This document shows positions 45,202 through 54,028 of a stretch of DNA of 64,000 bases, in pieces. The stretch is from Betaproteobacteria bacterium UBA5216 (GTDB lineage Bacteria > Pseudomonadota > Gammaproteobacteria > Burkholderiales > SG8-41). The position numbers and the translations under genes were made by a program. The first letter of the stretch is position 1; every line of letters starts with the position of its first letter. A model generated the notes under the pieces. The model was not told where the DNA came from. It did not search any database and saw only the letters and a list, made by a program, of their open reading frames with translations. Location of the stretch: assembly GCA_002412495.1 (NCBI GenBank), contig DHVE01000107.1, positions 42,928 to 106,927 on the forward strand, given 5' to 3'.

Positions 45202-46113
45202 ATGCCCCAAAGCAAGATACGCCGTTACCTGCGTCACGGCACGCTGCCCCAATTGAGTGTCTTTGAAGCCGTCGCCCGCCTTGGCAGTTTCACACGCGCC
45301 GCCGAAGAGTTGTATATGGCGCAACCCACGGTTTCCGTGCAAATCAAAAAACTCACCGAAAACATCGGCTTGCCCTTGATCGAGCAGGTCGGCAAAAACG
45401 TGCGCCTGACGCCCGTCGGCAAGGAACTGCTCACCCATTGCCGTGAAATATTTCAAACATTTGAACGCTACGAGCAAAAGGTCGCCGACATGCGCGGCAT
45501 GCAAACCGGCTCGTTACATATCGCCGCAAGCACGGTGGCCAAATATTCCGCCTCGCGCAGCCTCGCGGCGTTTCTCACGGTGCATCCCGGGATCGACGCC
45601 AGGATGCATGTCGGACATCGCCAGTCGCTACTCGACCGGATGAGTGAAAACGCCGATGATCTTTACCTGATGATGAATCCGCCCAGCAGCGATGAAGTTG
45701 TCAGCCTGCGGCTATTGCCCAACCCCATCGTGGTGGTTGCGCACGCGGGGCACCCCTTGGCCAACGAAAAAAACATTCCCTTTGCCCGTCTGGCCAAAGA
45801 GCCGTTGCTGGTGCGCGAACCCGGTTCGGGCACCCGCATGACCACCGACCGCCTGTTCCGCGAACAGGGCCTCATACCCGCGATACGCATGGAACTGGGC
45901 AGCAACGAGGCCATCCGTGAATCCATCCGCGCCGGACTGGGCATATCCATACTGTCGGGCTATGTACTCGAACCCGGCCTCGTTACCTTGGATGTCGAAG
46001 GCTTCCCGGTGGAATCGTATTTGCATCTGGTGTATCCCGTGGGCAAGCAATTGTCGTTCGTGGCGCAAACGTTCCTCGATTTCGTGCGCAAGGCTGCACA
46101 GGCTCCAGCGTAG
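45202..46113 (+). CDS. LysR-type regulator, CbbR-like, behind a Mn riboswitch
   Basis: A 303-residue LysR regulator. The helix-turn-helix (about 14-72) contains LSVFEAVARLGSFTRAAEEL and AQPTVSVQIKKLT. The effector domain has REPGSGTRMT and MELGSNEAIRESIRAGLG, shared with the LysR protein at 39312-40277, so the two belong to the same CbbR-like subgroup. A GAAAGGA Shine-Dalgarno precedes the ATG. It lies about 90 bases after the second yybP-ykoY riboswitch and its terminator, and would be transcribed through them if it lacks its own promoter. Targets are unknown. Confidence 0.88.
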   Translation: MPQSKIRRYLRHGTLPQLSVFEAVARLGSFTRAAEELYMAQPTVSVQIKKLTENIGLPLIEQVGKNVRLTPVGKELLTHCREIFQTFERYEQKVADMRGMQTGSLHIAASTVAKYSASRSLAAFLTVHPGIDARMHVGHRQSLLDRMSENADDLYLMMNPPSSDEVVSLRLLPNPIVVVAHAGHPLANEKNIPFARLAKEPLLVREPGSGTRMTTDRLFREQGLIPAIRMELGSNEAIRESIRAGLGISILSGYVLEPGLVTLDVEGFPVESYLHLVYPVGKQLSFVAQTFLDFVRKAAQAPA

Positions 46114-46167
46114 CGGTAACATGGCGGCGTGCGCGATTAAGCTCGCGTTTTTCACGGAGGATCCCCC

Positions 46168-47154
46168 ATGAAACGGTCGCTCGCCACGGTAATCGCCCTC
46201 GCACCGTTGTTCGCCTACGCCGGCGGCTCCAACTACGGCATCAAGCCCGGAACGATAGCCCATCCGGCGGGCAAGGTCAGCGAATGGCCGGTGCCCACGC
46301 CGCGCTTCGCGCGCGATCCGGCCATCGCGCCGGACGGCGGCATATTTATCACCGTCATGAGCGGCAACAAGATCGCCCGCTTTGATCCGAAGACGCAAAC
46401 CTTCAAGGAATGGGACATGCCTTCGGGGCATCGGCCGCATGGCGCGCTGGTCGATAAACAAGGCATGGTGTGGACCACCGGCAACGGTAACGGCACCATC
46501 GGTAAACTGGATCCCGCCAGTGGGAAAGTCATTGAATATAAGACTCCTTCCGGGCGCGGCGGCCCCCACACGCTTGTCATCACCGACGATCAGCGCACCA
46601 TCTGGTTCACAATGCAAAGCGGCGACAAGGTCGCGAGTCTCGACACCCAATCGGGTGCAATTCGCGAATACGCATCGTCCGGCGGCCCATACGGGTTGTC
46701 AATCGACAAGGCGGGCAATATCTGGTTCTGCCGCATGGGCGATAACAAAATGGGAAAACTCGATCCCCAAACCGGGCAGATGAGCGAAGTCGATATGGGC
46801 CGCGGTTCGCGTCCGCGCCGCGTCGCCACCGCGCCCGACGGCATGTTGTGGGTGGCGAATTACGGTAACGGCAAACTCGCCAAGCTCGATCCAGCGGCGA
46901 TGAAAGTAGTGAAGGAGTACCCGCTGCCCGGCGGTGACGCCGGGCCCTATGCCGTCAACACCGACGGCACCGGCATCGTGTGGGTCAACGAAATCAACAC
47001 CGACACCGTGGTGCGCTTTGATCCCAAAACCGAGCAGATGCGCGTGGTAAAACTGCCCTCAGCCAATGTCGGCATCCGCAAAATGGCGGTCGATACACAA
47101 GGCCGGTTGTGGTACATGGGCAGTCACAACGGGCGCTTGGGCGTTATTGAATAA
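46168..47154 (+). CDS. secreted virginiamycin B lyase-like beta-propeller protein
   Basis: A 328-residue protein with a signal peptide (about 1-19, ending FAYAGG). It is followed by about six repeats of roughly 42 residues of the Vgb/streptogramin lyase type (IWFTMQSGDKVASLD, IWFCRMGDNKMGKLD, LWVANYGNGKLAKLD). The repeats form a beta-propeller. The enzyme Vgb opens streptogramin B rings, but most homologues are not resistance enzymes and have unknown roles. It is probably periplasmic. A GGAGG Shine-Dalgarno precedes the start, 54 bases after the LysR gene. Confidence 0.85.
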   Translation: MKRSLATVIALAPLFAYAGGSNYGIKPGTIAHPAGKVSEWPVPTPRFARDPAIAPDGGIFITVMSGNKIARFDPKTQTFKEWDMPSGHRPHGALVDKQGMVWTTGNGNGTIGKLDPASGKVIEYKTPSGRGGPHTLVITDDQRTIWFTMQSGDKVASLDTQSGAIREYASSGGPYGLSIDKAGNIWFCRMGDNKMGKLDPQTGQMSEVDMGRGSRPRRVATAPDGMLWVANYGNGKLAKLDPAAMKVVKEYPLPGGDAGPYAVNTDGTGIVWVNEINTDTVVRFDPKTEQMRVVKLPSANVGIRKMAVDTQGRLWYMGSHNGRLGVIE

Positions 47155-47183
47155 CAAAATAAAAACAATAACTTATAATACAC

Positions 47184-48296
47184 TCACTTCAGCCGAAGCA
47201 CGTTAAACGCCGGCACCGGATTAGCAAACCCTTTCAAGGTGAGCCCGCCCAGCGTCTCGCTCTCAACCAGATCATCAATGCGGCCGAGCGTCTTTTGATG
47301 GGTGAGTATCTGTCCACCCTTGGCTTCACCGCACAGGCGCGCCGCGAGATTCGCGATACTGCCGATCACAGCATAGTCGCGTCGCCCTTCAAAACCAATA
47401 GCGCCCAGTGTGGCATAGCCCGTGGTAATACCCATGCCGAGATCCAGCGTGTAACCCCGCTTGAGCCAGCTTTCGCGCAAGCCGGCAAATTGTTCACGTA
47501 GCAGCACTGACATGCGCACCGCCTGCGCCGGTGCGTTTTCCACCGGCACTGGATCATTGAAAAAAATCATCATGCCATCACCGGCGAAATGCTCGATGGT
47601 GCCTTGATGTGACGTGACCAGCGTGCCCACCAGATTGTGATATTCGGCGAGCACCGCCATCACTTCTTCGGGCTCCGCTGATTCGGTAAACGCCGTGAAG
47701 CCGCGTAAATCAAGATACAGGACAGTAATCTCGCGCCGATGCGGCTTCAGCAGATCTTCGCCACCGCCGGCCACGATCAATTCGGCAATCTGTGGCGCAA
47801 AGAAGGTTTTTAACCGCCCGAGCCTGTCGAGTTGCGCCACCTGATCGCGCACGCGCTGCTCCAGTTGCTCGTTAAACGCCTTCAGTTCGAGCGCCTGCGA
47901 CTGCACAGTGTCGTGATATTGCTTCACGCGCAGCAACGACTTCACGCGCGCAAGCAACTCCGGCTGGTTGATGGGCTTTGATAAAAAGTCATCCGCACCC
48001 GCCTCGATGCCCTTGACGCGTTCGCGCGCGGGGTCGAGCGCCGTGACCATTACCACCGGCAGCATCTCGGTCTCGGGCCGTGCACGGATGGCCTTGCATA
48101 CTTCATAGCCGTTCATGTCCGGCATCATCACGTCCAGCAGCACCAGATCGGGCACGGCCGTTTCCAACGCGGCCAACGCGGCCTTGCCGCCAGTCGCGGT
48201 TGACACCTCGTACCCCTTGAACGTGAGGATATCCACCAGCATCTTCACGTTCATCGGGGTGTCGTCCACCACCAGAATTTTGCCCACCGCGGTCAC
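47184..48296 (-). CDS. receiver-class III nucleotidyl cyclase response regulator
   Basis: A 370-residue protein. An N-terminal receiver (about 5-122) has phospho-acceptor Asp55 (LLDVMMPDMNG) and Lys107 (FLSKPI). A coiled linker follows (about 125-160), and a class III cyclase domain (about 185-365) carries metal-binding Asp196 (YLDLRGFT) and Asp240 (FAGDG), Asn316 and Arg320 (SIANLAARL). The purine-site Lys usual before the second metal motif is His236 (IEHFAGDG), while the partner Asp308 is kept, so substrate choice is uncertain. It would turn phosphorylation by the adjacent kinase into cAMP or cGMP. It overlaps the preceding receiver gene by four bases. Confidence 0.9.
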   Translation of the reverse strand: MTAVGKILVVDDTPMNVKMLVDILTFKGYEVSTATGGKAALAALETAVPDLVLLDVMMPDMNGYEVCKAIRARPETEMLPVVMVTALDPARERVKGIEAGADDFLSKPINQPELLARVKSLLRVKQYHDTVQSQALELKAFNEQLEQRVRDQVAQLDRLGRLKTFFAPQIAELIVAGGGEDLLKPHRREITVLYLDLRGFTAFTESAEPEEVMAVLAEYHNLVGTLVTSHQGTIEHFAGDGMMIFFNDPVPVENAPAQAVRMSVLLREQFAGLRESWLKRGYTLDLGMGITTGYATLGAIGFEGRRDYAVIGSIANLAARLCGEAKGGQILTHQKTLGRIDDLVESETLGGLTLKGFANPVPAFNVLRLK

Positions 48297-48682
48297 GCGC
48301 CGGCGCCCTTGTGACGGTCGATGGTTTCGCGCACCACCTGCACGAATTCCTTGACGTGTATCGGCTTGGTTTGCAGGCTGTCGAAGCCCGCTTCCATGAT
48401 TTTCTTGCGATCTTCGGTCATGGCCGACGCGGTAACCGCGATCACCGGTATGTTTTTGGTCGCGGCGTCACCGCGCAGATGACCCAACGCTTCGATGCCG
48501 TTCATGCCCGGCAAATGAAAATCCATCAGAATCAGAGCGGGATTTTTGTCGCGCGCGAGCTGGATGCCCTCTTCGGCATTATCGGTTTCAAAAATCTGAT
48601 AGCCATGAAACTGCAACACATCGCGCGCCAGCTTGCGATTTTTTTCGTTGTCCTCGACGATCAGCACCACTTCATTGGCCAT
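48293..48682 (-). CDS. single-domain response regulator
   Basis: A 129-residue receiver domain with acidic Glu10-Asp11 (IVEDN), phospho-acceptor Asp54 (LMDFHLPGMNG) and Lys106 (LQTKPI). It has the DivK-like form often encoded beside hybrid or Cache histidine kinases. It lies 45 bases after the kinase and overlaps the receiver-cyclase gene by four bases (ATGA). It may act as a competing phosphate sink or an intermediate in the relay. No output domain is attached. Confidence 0.9.
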   Translation of the reverse strand: MANEVVLIVEDNEKNRKLARDVLQFHGYQIFETDNAEEGIQLARDKNPALILMDFHLPGMNGIEALGHLRGDAATKNIPVIAVTASAMTEDRKKIMEAGFDSLQTKPIHVKEFVQVVRETIDRHKGAGA

Positions 48683-48727
48683 TATTGTTCTCCGTTAGGT
48701 TGGCGATGCCGCCTCGTCGCATCCGTG

Positions 48728-51085
48728 TCATGCCATCTCCAACTGCTTTTCGGGCAGGGTAAACGTAAACGTCGATCCCTTGCCCAGTTCACTTTCCAGC
48801 CGCAGCGTGCCGCCGTGCAGTTCTACAAATCGCTTGGTCAACGACAAGCCCAGCCCGGTGCCCTCCGATTTTTTGGTGTAATCCTTACCCACCTGCCTGA
48901 ACTCCTCGAACACCGCCGTCTGATCCGCCTCGGCAATACCGATGCCGGTATCGCTGACCGCGATTTCCGCCATACCCTCGATACGCCTCGCACGAACCTC
49001 CACCTTGCCGCCTTCGGGCGTGAATTTTACCGAGTTCGACAGCAGATTGAGCAGGATTTGTTTGAACTTGCGTTCGTCCGCGACAAATTCGCCGAGATTT
49101 TCATCGACCGTTGCCGCCAGTTCAATGCCGTGGCGGGTCGCGCGCTCGCGCACCAGCGTCAGCGCATTGTCGATGGCGGACGGCAGATGGAAATTCGCCA
49201 ACTCCAGTTCCATCCGCCCCGCCTCGACCTTCGACAAATCGAGGATGTCGTTAATCAGCGACAGCAAATGCCTGCCCGACTCGTGAATATCGTTGACATA
49301 CTCTGTTTGTTTTTCATTCATCTCGCCGAACATGTTTTCCTGCAAGACTTCCGAAAAGCCAATAATGGCATTTAGCGGCGTGCGCAACTCGTGCGACATG
49401 TTGGCAAGGAACTCGCTCTTGTGCTGGTTGGCGATTTCGAGTTCGCGGCTCTTGCTTTGGATTTCGTTAAATAATCTAACGTTTTCAATGGCAATCACGG
49501 CTTGATCGGCGAAGGTTTGCAACAGTGCAATTTGCTTGTCGGTAAACTGGCCCGGGCTAGCGCGCGTCATATTGATCGTGCCGATCACCATGCCATCTTT
49601 TAGCATGGGTATGGAAATAATGGCACGGAAGCCCCGGCGGCGAGCACGGAGTTTTCCTGCTTCACTGATATTCTTCTCATCCTCCGTATCCGGCACGTGA
49701 ATCACTTCGCCTTGTCGCAATGCCAGTCCAGCTGGTGTGTCATCTTTTTCAAGCTGCCCATGCACCGAATCCGCACGCGCGCGGGGCGGGTTTGTGCTGG
49801 CTACCATTTCGGAGGAATCGCCCTTACGCAATCGCATTGTGACATGCACATTGCCAAACAGCTTGGCGCCACTTCTAACAATTGCGTCAAAGACCGGCTG
49901 AACATCCGTCGTCGAACTACTGATCACCTTCAAAATTTCCGATGTGACTGTTTGCTGCTCCAGCGATTCCGTTAACGCCGCCGTACGTTCTTCGACCTTC
50001 TTCTCCAACCCCGTATACGACGCCTTCAGTTCAACCGCCATGGTATTGAACTGCTCGCCCAGCGCCTCCAGCTCATCGCCCGTACGCACACTGATACGCT
50101 GATCCAGATTGCCCGCGCCAATCTGCGCGGCGCCCGCCTGCAAGGCGCGTATCGGCTGCACCATTCTGCGCGCCAGAAAAATGCTCGCCAGCAACGACAG
50201 CACAATGCCCGCCAGCAGCAGCACGCCCATGCGCGCCATCGATACGTACAACGGCTCGAACGCCTCCTTCAATGGCAAATCCACCAGCACCTGCCACCCC
50301 AGCGTGGGAATTGGGGCATGCGCGGTCAGCACCTCCTGCCCCCTGAAGTCTTTTGCGATGTGCGCCTCGGTGGCGGGCAGCGCATTGCCATCCTTGAGCG
50401 CGAGTATCTGCGGCAGTTTGCTCAGGTCGGTACGTTGCAACACCAGGCTGATATCCGGATGCGCGATCAGCGTCGAGTCGGCATTCACCACATACGCCTG
50501 GCCCGCGCGACCGATTTTGAGCTGCGTCACAACCTCCCATACAAACTTGAGATTTACCTCGGCCACCGTCACGCCGCCGCCCGCGCCGCCCGCCGGCCGC
50601 GAAATGGTCATGTATGGCTCGGTCTCCTTGCGGAAATATACCGGGCTGAAATAGGTTTGCCCCGACTTGGCAACCGTAAATTTAGGATTGTTGATGAGAT
50701 TCGAATCCGCGCCCGACACATCCATGGCCAAACGCGATACCCGCAATTGCTCGCGCCCCTCATTGTCTATCCATGCCACCTCGGTCACCGCCAGCACCTG
50801 GCGTAGCAGCTTCAGGTATTCAAAGCGCCGCAACTCGTTCAGATCGCCGCCGCCCGCGCCGTGCAGCAGTGCGGTCCAACCCAACTGCTGCTCGATATCG
50901 CGCACGTACTGTTCGATACGCGCCGCCGCCGCGTTGGCTTTTTCTTGTTGCAACGCGATCAACTGCGTCTGGTTTTCCTTGTAGGCGAAATACAGACTCA
51001 CCATGCCGCTCGCGATCAACGCCAGCGTGACCAGACCGACAATCAGCAGCAGGTATTTGGTGAACAGGCGCCAGCGTGGGGTCAT
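48728..51085 (-). CDS. Cache-HAMP-GAF sensor histidine kinase
   Basis: A 785-residue inner-membrane kinase. TM1 is at about 11-34, a periplasmic double-Cache domain spans about 38-280, TM2 about 285-305, HAMP 306-360, coiled coil 360-395, and GAF about 397-540. HisKA has phospho-acceptor His565 (MSHELRTP), and HATPase has the N box Asn684 and DTGIG 712-716, then GTGLGLS near 743. All catalytic motifs are intact. Its start overlaps the stop of the last binding-protein gene by four bases, so kinase and receptors are translationally coupled. The periplasmic domain is the natural docking site for liganded receptors, by analogy with LuxP-LuxQ; that link is inference. Confidence 0.93.
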   Translation of the reverse strand: MTPRWRLFTKYLLLIVGLVTLALIASGMVSLYFAYKENQTQLIALQQEKANAAAARIEQYVRDIEQQLGWTALLHGAGGGDLNELRRFEYLKLLRQVLAVTEVAWIDNEGREQLRVSRLAMDVSGADSNLINNPKFTVAKSGQTYFSPVYFRKETEPYMTISRPAGGAGGGVTVAEVNLKFVWEVVTQLKIGRAGQAYVVNADSTLIAHPDISLVLQRTDLSKLPQILALKDGNALPATEAHIAKDFRGQEVLTAHAPIPTLGWQVLVDLPLKEAFEPLYVSMARMGVLLLAGIVLSLLASIFLARRMVQPIRALQAGAAQIGAGNLDQRISVRTGDELEALGEQFNTMAVELKASYTGLEKKVEERTAALTESLEQQTVTSEILKVISSSTTDVQPVFDAIVRSGAKLFGNVHVTMRLRKGDSSEMVASTNPPRARADSVHGQLEKDDTPAGLALRQGEVIHVPDTEDEKNISEAGKLRARRRGFRAIISIPMLKDGMVIGTINMTRASPGQFTDKQIALLQTFADQAVIAIENVRLFNEIQSKSRELEIANQHKSEFLANMSHELRTPLNAIIGFSEVLQENMFGEMNEKQTEYVNDIHESGRHLLSLINDILDLSKVEAGRMELELANFHLPSAIDNALTLVRERATRHGIELAATVDENLGEFVADERKFKQILLNLLSNSVKFTPEGGKVEVRARRIEGMAEIAVSDTGIGIAEADQTAVFEEFRQVGKDYTKKSEGTGLGLSLTKRFVELHGGTLRLESELGKGSTFTFTLPEKQLEMA

Positions 51086-52068
51086 TCAATCACCTTGTTC
51101 GCGCGCACCATGATTGCGGGCGGTACCGTGATACCCAACTTCTTCGCAACCCCGAGATTTACGCTGAACACAAATTGCCGGGGCTCTTCTATGGCCATGC
51201 CGGCAGGCTTTTCACCTTTCAGGATGCGTGCCACGTAGTGCCCCGCCCGCCTGAAAATGTCTTCGAAATCAGGTCCGTAGCTTATCAGGCCGCCGTTCTC
51301 CGTCACGTTGGATACATCGTGTATGACCGGAAGCCGCTGTTTCGCTCCCAGATCCGCAACCAGATGCGCAATGTCGTGATTGGTGGTCATCGGCACCGTC
51401 ATCAGCGCCTGCGCCTTCATGCTGGCCGCGCGCGCAAACGCCGCATCCAGTTCTTCGCGACGCGAGGCCGAAACGCGGATGATCGTTAACCCCAAGTGCC
51501 TGGAAGCGGCATCAACCTGATTCATCTCCTCGCGGCATGAACGCAACGCGTCATCATCCAGCAAAACCGCCACGCGTTTGATTCCCGGCAACAGGTCCTT
51601 GAGTAATTCCAGCCGCTTGCCTATCAGTTCGGCATTCGCCGTGGTCACGCCGGTAATGTGCAGGCCGGGCCGCGCCAGCGACTTGGCGTATTGCACCGTC
51701 ACCGGATCAGTCACCGTGGCGATGACCGTGGGAATCTCACGGCTTGCATACCACGCCGCGTCCGCCATCGGCTTCGCCGGCGCGAAAATCACATCCACGC
51801 CAGCTTGCACCAGTTCACGCGCCATTGCCGGAAAGCGCTTGATATCCCCTTCCGACGAGCGGCGCTCCAGCACCAGATTCTTGCCCTCCACATAACCGTG
51901 CTCGGCCAGTCCTTTAATAAACCCTCGTGCAGTCATCTCGCCATAGGGACTGTACGCCTGGGTCATCATCCAGCCGACGCGTGCCATACGGGGTTGTGCA
52001 AACACAAGGCGCGCGGATGATAGTGCACCCGCGCCAAGCAAAACCAAAAAGTCACGACGATTTTTCAT
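51082..52068 (-). CDS. array ABC_sub_bind receptor 10 (kinase-proximal)
   Basis: A 328-residue binding protein, the last of ten in the array. The signal NRRDFLVLLGAG is the best twin-arginine match among them, ending SARLVFAQP. Lobe 1 begins RVGWMMTQAY; other landmarks are AEHGYVEGKNLVLE, LARPGLHITGV and NGGLISYGPDFEDIFRRAG. The C-terminus is MVRANKVIE. It differs from most others in the first-lobe pocket (GWMMTQAYSPYG). Its stop overlaps the kinase start, making it the best candidate for direct kinase partner. Confidence 0.92.
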   Translation of the reverse strand: MKNRRDFLVLLGAGALSSARLVFAQPRMARVGWMMTQAYSPYGEMTARGFIKGLAEHGYVEGKNLVLERRSSEGDIKRFPAMARELVQAGVDVIFAPAKPMADAAWYASREIPTVIATVTDPVTVQYAKSLARPGLHITGVTTANAELIGKRLELLKDLLPGIKRVAVLLDDDALRSCREEMNQVDAASRHLGLTIIRVSASRREELDAAFARAASMKAQALMTVPMTTNHDIAHLVADLGAKQRLPVIHDVSNVTENGGLISYGPDFEDIFRRAGHYVARILKGEKPAGMAIEEPRQFVFSVNLGVAKKLGITVPPAIMVRANKVIE

Positions 52069-53045
52069 TCAATCACCTTATCCGCGCGCACCAGCACCGT
52101 TGGCGGAAATTTGATACCCAGCGCCTTGGCAGTTTTCAAATTGATCGCCACCTCAAATCGGGTTGGCCGTTCGATCGGAATATCGCCTGGCTTCTGCCCT
52201 TTAAAAATTTTATCCACGTAGGTTGCCGCGCGACGGTAGAGATCGGGGTAGCTGACGCCGTAGCTGATCAGTCCGCCCGTATCGACGTAATCGCCCGCCG
52301 AGTAGATGGTTGGCAGCCGGTGTTTGGTGGCATAGTCGGTAATCTGCTTTCCGTTCGCCTGTATCAGCGTTTCCTGCCCCACGGCGAGCGCATTGGCGCG
52401 TTGCTTGATGGCGGCCTCAAAAGCCGGCCCGATATCGTCCGGTTTGCGCACATCCAATAAAATAGCCTGCACACCGAGCGAACGCGCGGCGGCCTCCATC
52501 TCTTTCCATTCTTGCGGTTGCGCGGGATTGCTCAGGTTCAACATGACGGCGATCCGCGTCATGCCCGGAATTGTCTCCTTGAGAATCTCGACGCGCTTCG
52601 CCTGCAACTCCGATGTAATCGAGGTAAGGCCCGTAAAATGTCCACCGGGTCTGGACAGGTTTTTCACCAGCACAAACGGATCACCCACCGCCGTGGTCAC
52701 CACCGGTATTGTTTCTGAGGCCTTGATGGCGGCTTGCGTGGCGGGCGTGCCGCGCGCCACGATCAAATCAACTTTCAGGCCCACCAACTCGGACGCCAAC
52801 GCCGCAAATCGCTCGGCGCGTCCATCCGCCGTACGGTATTCGAGTATGTAGTTCTTGCCTTCGGTGTAACCCAGCTCGCGCATGCCCTGCCGAAAACCAT
52901 TCAAATTGGCGACGTTTTGGGCCATGGTAGTGGTTTCGAGCATGCCGATACGCCACACCTTCCCTGCCGGCTGGGCGATGGCAACCACCGACGGGAACAA
53001 CGCGCTTGTTCCCAACGCTTTAAGCACGGTGCGGCGTGTCGTCAT
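52065..53045 (-). CDS. array ABC_sub_bind receptor 9
   Basis: A 326-residue binding protein with a twin-arginine-like signal (TTRRTVLKALGTS, ending VAIAQP). Landmarks are RIGMLETT, RELGYTEGKNYILE, AVGDPFVLV, LSRPGGHFTGL and the C-terminal LVRADKVIE. It is by far the closest array member to the orphan gene at 5820-6800, sharing MLNLSNPAQPQEWKEM and the GQE-LIQAN segment. It overlaps both neighbours by four bases. Confidence 0.92.
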   Translation of the reverse strand: MTTRRTVLKALGTSALFPSVVAIAQPAGKVWRIGMLETTTMAQNVANLNGFRQGMRELGYTEGKNYILEYRTADGRAERFAALASELVGLKVDLIVARGTPATQAAIKASETIPVVTTAVGDPFVLVKNLSRPGGHFTGLTSITSELQAKRVEILKETIPGMTRIAVMLNLSNPAQPQEWKEMEAAARSLGVQAILLDVRKPDDIGPAFEAAIKQRANALAVGQETLIQANGKQITDYATKHRLPTIYSAGDYVDTGGLISYGVSYPDLYRRAATYVDKIFKGQKPGDIPIERPTRFEVAINLKTAKALGIKFPPTVLVRADKVIE

Positions 53046-54028
53046 TCAATCACCTCATTCGCCCGCAAACGTAATTCATCGCCAACCACCAGACCCAATG
53101 CCTTCGCGGTTTTCGCATTGACAGCCAGGTGAAACCGCGTCGGCATTTCAATCGGCACGTCGCCCGGTTTGGCGCCATTCAGGATTTTGATCACATGGCG
53201 CGCGCTTTGCCTGAAAAATTCGGTATACAGCGGCCCATAACTCATCAACCCACCCGCTCGCACATCGTCCGGCACCGAGTAGACTGACAGCATGCGATTG
53301 GTCAAGGCCAGTTTCGCGATTTCTTCCTTGTGTCCAATAAACAGTTGATCCAGGATCACGATCACTGCCTGCACATGCTTGTCGCGCGCCGAGGCAAAGC
53401 CACCGCGCAACTGATCAAGGTTGCCAGCACGAATGGGAAGCACGGAAATATCGAACTTCTGTGCTATGGAACGCACCTCCGCCAACACGCTCTCGTGAGA
53501 TGGATTGCCGCCGTTTAGCAGCACGCCAATGCGGGAGAGTTTGGGCACAAAGATGCGCAGCAGTTCGATGTGCTTGGGCGTAATATCAACGGTATTGCGC
53601 GACATTCCGGTCAAATTGCCGCCTGGACGCGCAAGGCTTTTGCCGAACCCGGTGTTGATCGCATCGTTCACCGTCGCGAACACAATGGGCGTGGTGCTTG
53701 TCACCTTCTGCATGGCGCGCGTCGCGGCAGCCCCGCTGGTCAAGACAAGTTCGTACTTGCCTGCCGCCACCCGGCCCGCGATCTCGCTCAAGTCCGAATA
53801 ATTGCCGCCCGCGTAGTAAGGTTCAAGAACGTAGTCGCGCTTTTCAAGATAGCCCAGCTCCCGCATGCCTTGTTCGAACGCCTCCGCGGCTCCCGAAGAC
53901 ACCGCCGCCTCGCGCGAGCTGCCCCACAGGAAGGCAATGCGATGCAGCTTTTTTGACTGAGCAGCAACTAGCGATGGCAGGACGCTAAAAACTCCGATAC
54001 TCGTCAGGACTTGGCGGCGCGTCGTCAT
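53042..54028 (-). CDS. array ABC_sub_bind receptor 8
   Basis: A 328-residue binding protein with signal TTRRQVLTSIGVF (twin-arginine-like), ending LVAAQS. It is among the most divergent members: the first lobe reads RIAFLWGSSREAAVS, the segment after the domain core VNDAINTGFGKSLARPGGNLTGM, and the C-terminus LRLRANEVIE. The VRAGGLMSYGPLYTEFF segment near 235 keeps the family pattern. The lobe 1 pocket differs strongly, suggesting another ligand class. Both junctions are four-base overlaps. Confidence 0.91.
   Translation of the reverse strand: MTTRRQVLTSIGVFSVLPSLVAAQSKKLHRIAFLWGSSREAAVSSGAAEAFEQGMRELGYLEKRDYVLEPYYAGGNYSDLSEIAGRVAAGKYELVLTSGAAATRAMQKVTSTTPIVFATVNDAINTGFGKSLARPGGNLTGMSRNTVDITPKHIELLRIFVPKLSRIGVLLNGGNPSHESVLAEVRSIAQKFDISVLPIRAGNLDQLRGGFASARDKHVQAVIVILDQLFIGHKEEIAKLALTNRMLSVYSVPDDVRAGGLMSYGPLYTEFFRQSARHVIKILNGAKPGDVPIEMPTRFHLAVNAKTAKALGLVVGDELRLRANEVIE

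Noticed and set aside
46168..47154. Streptogramin resistance gene (vgb)
   Set aside because: Only the beta-propeller repeat pattern is shared. The protein has a signal peptide and no resistance context, so resistance is not claimed.
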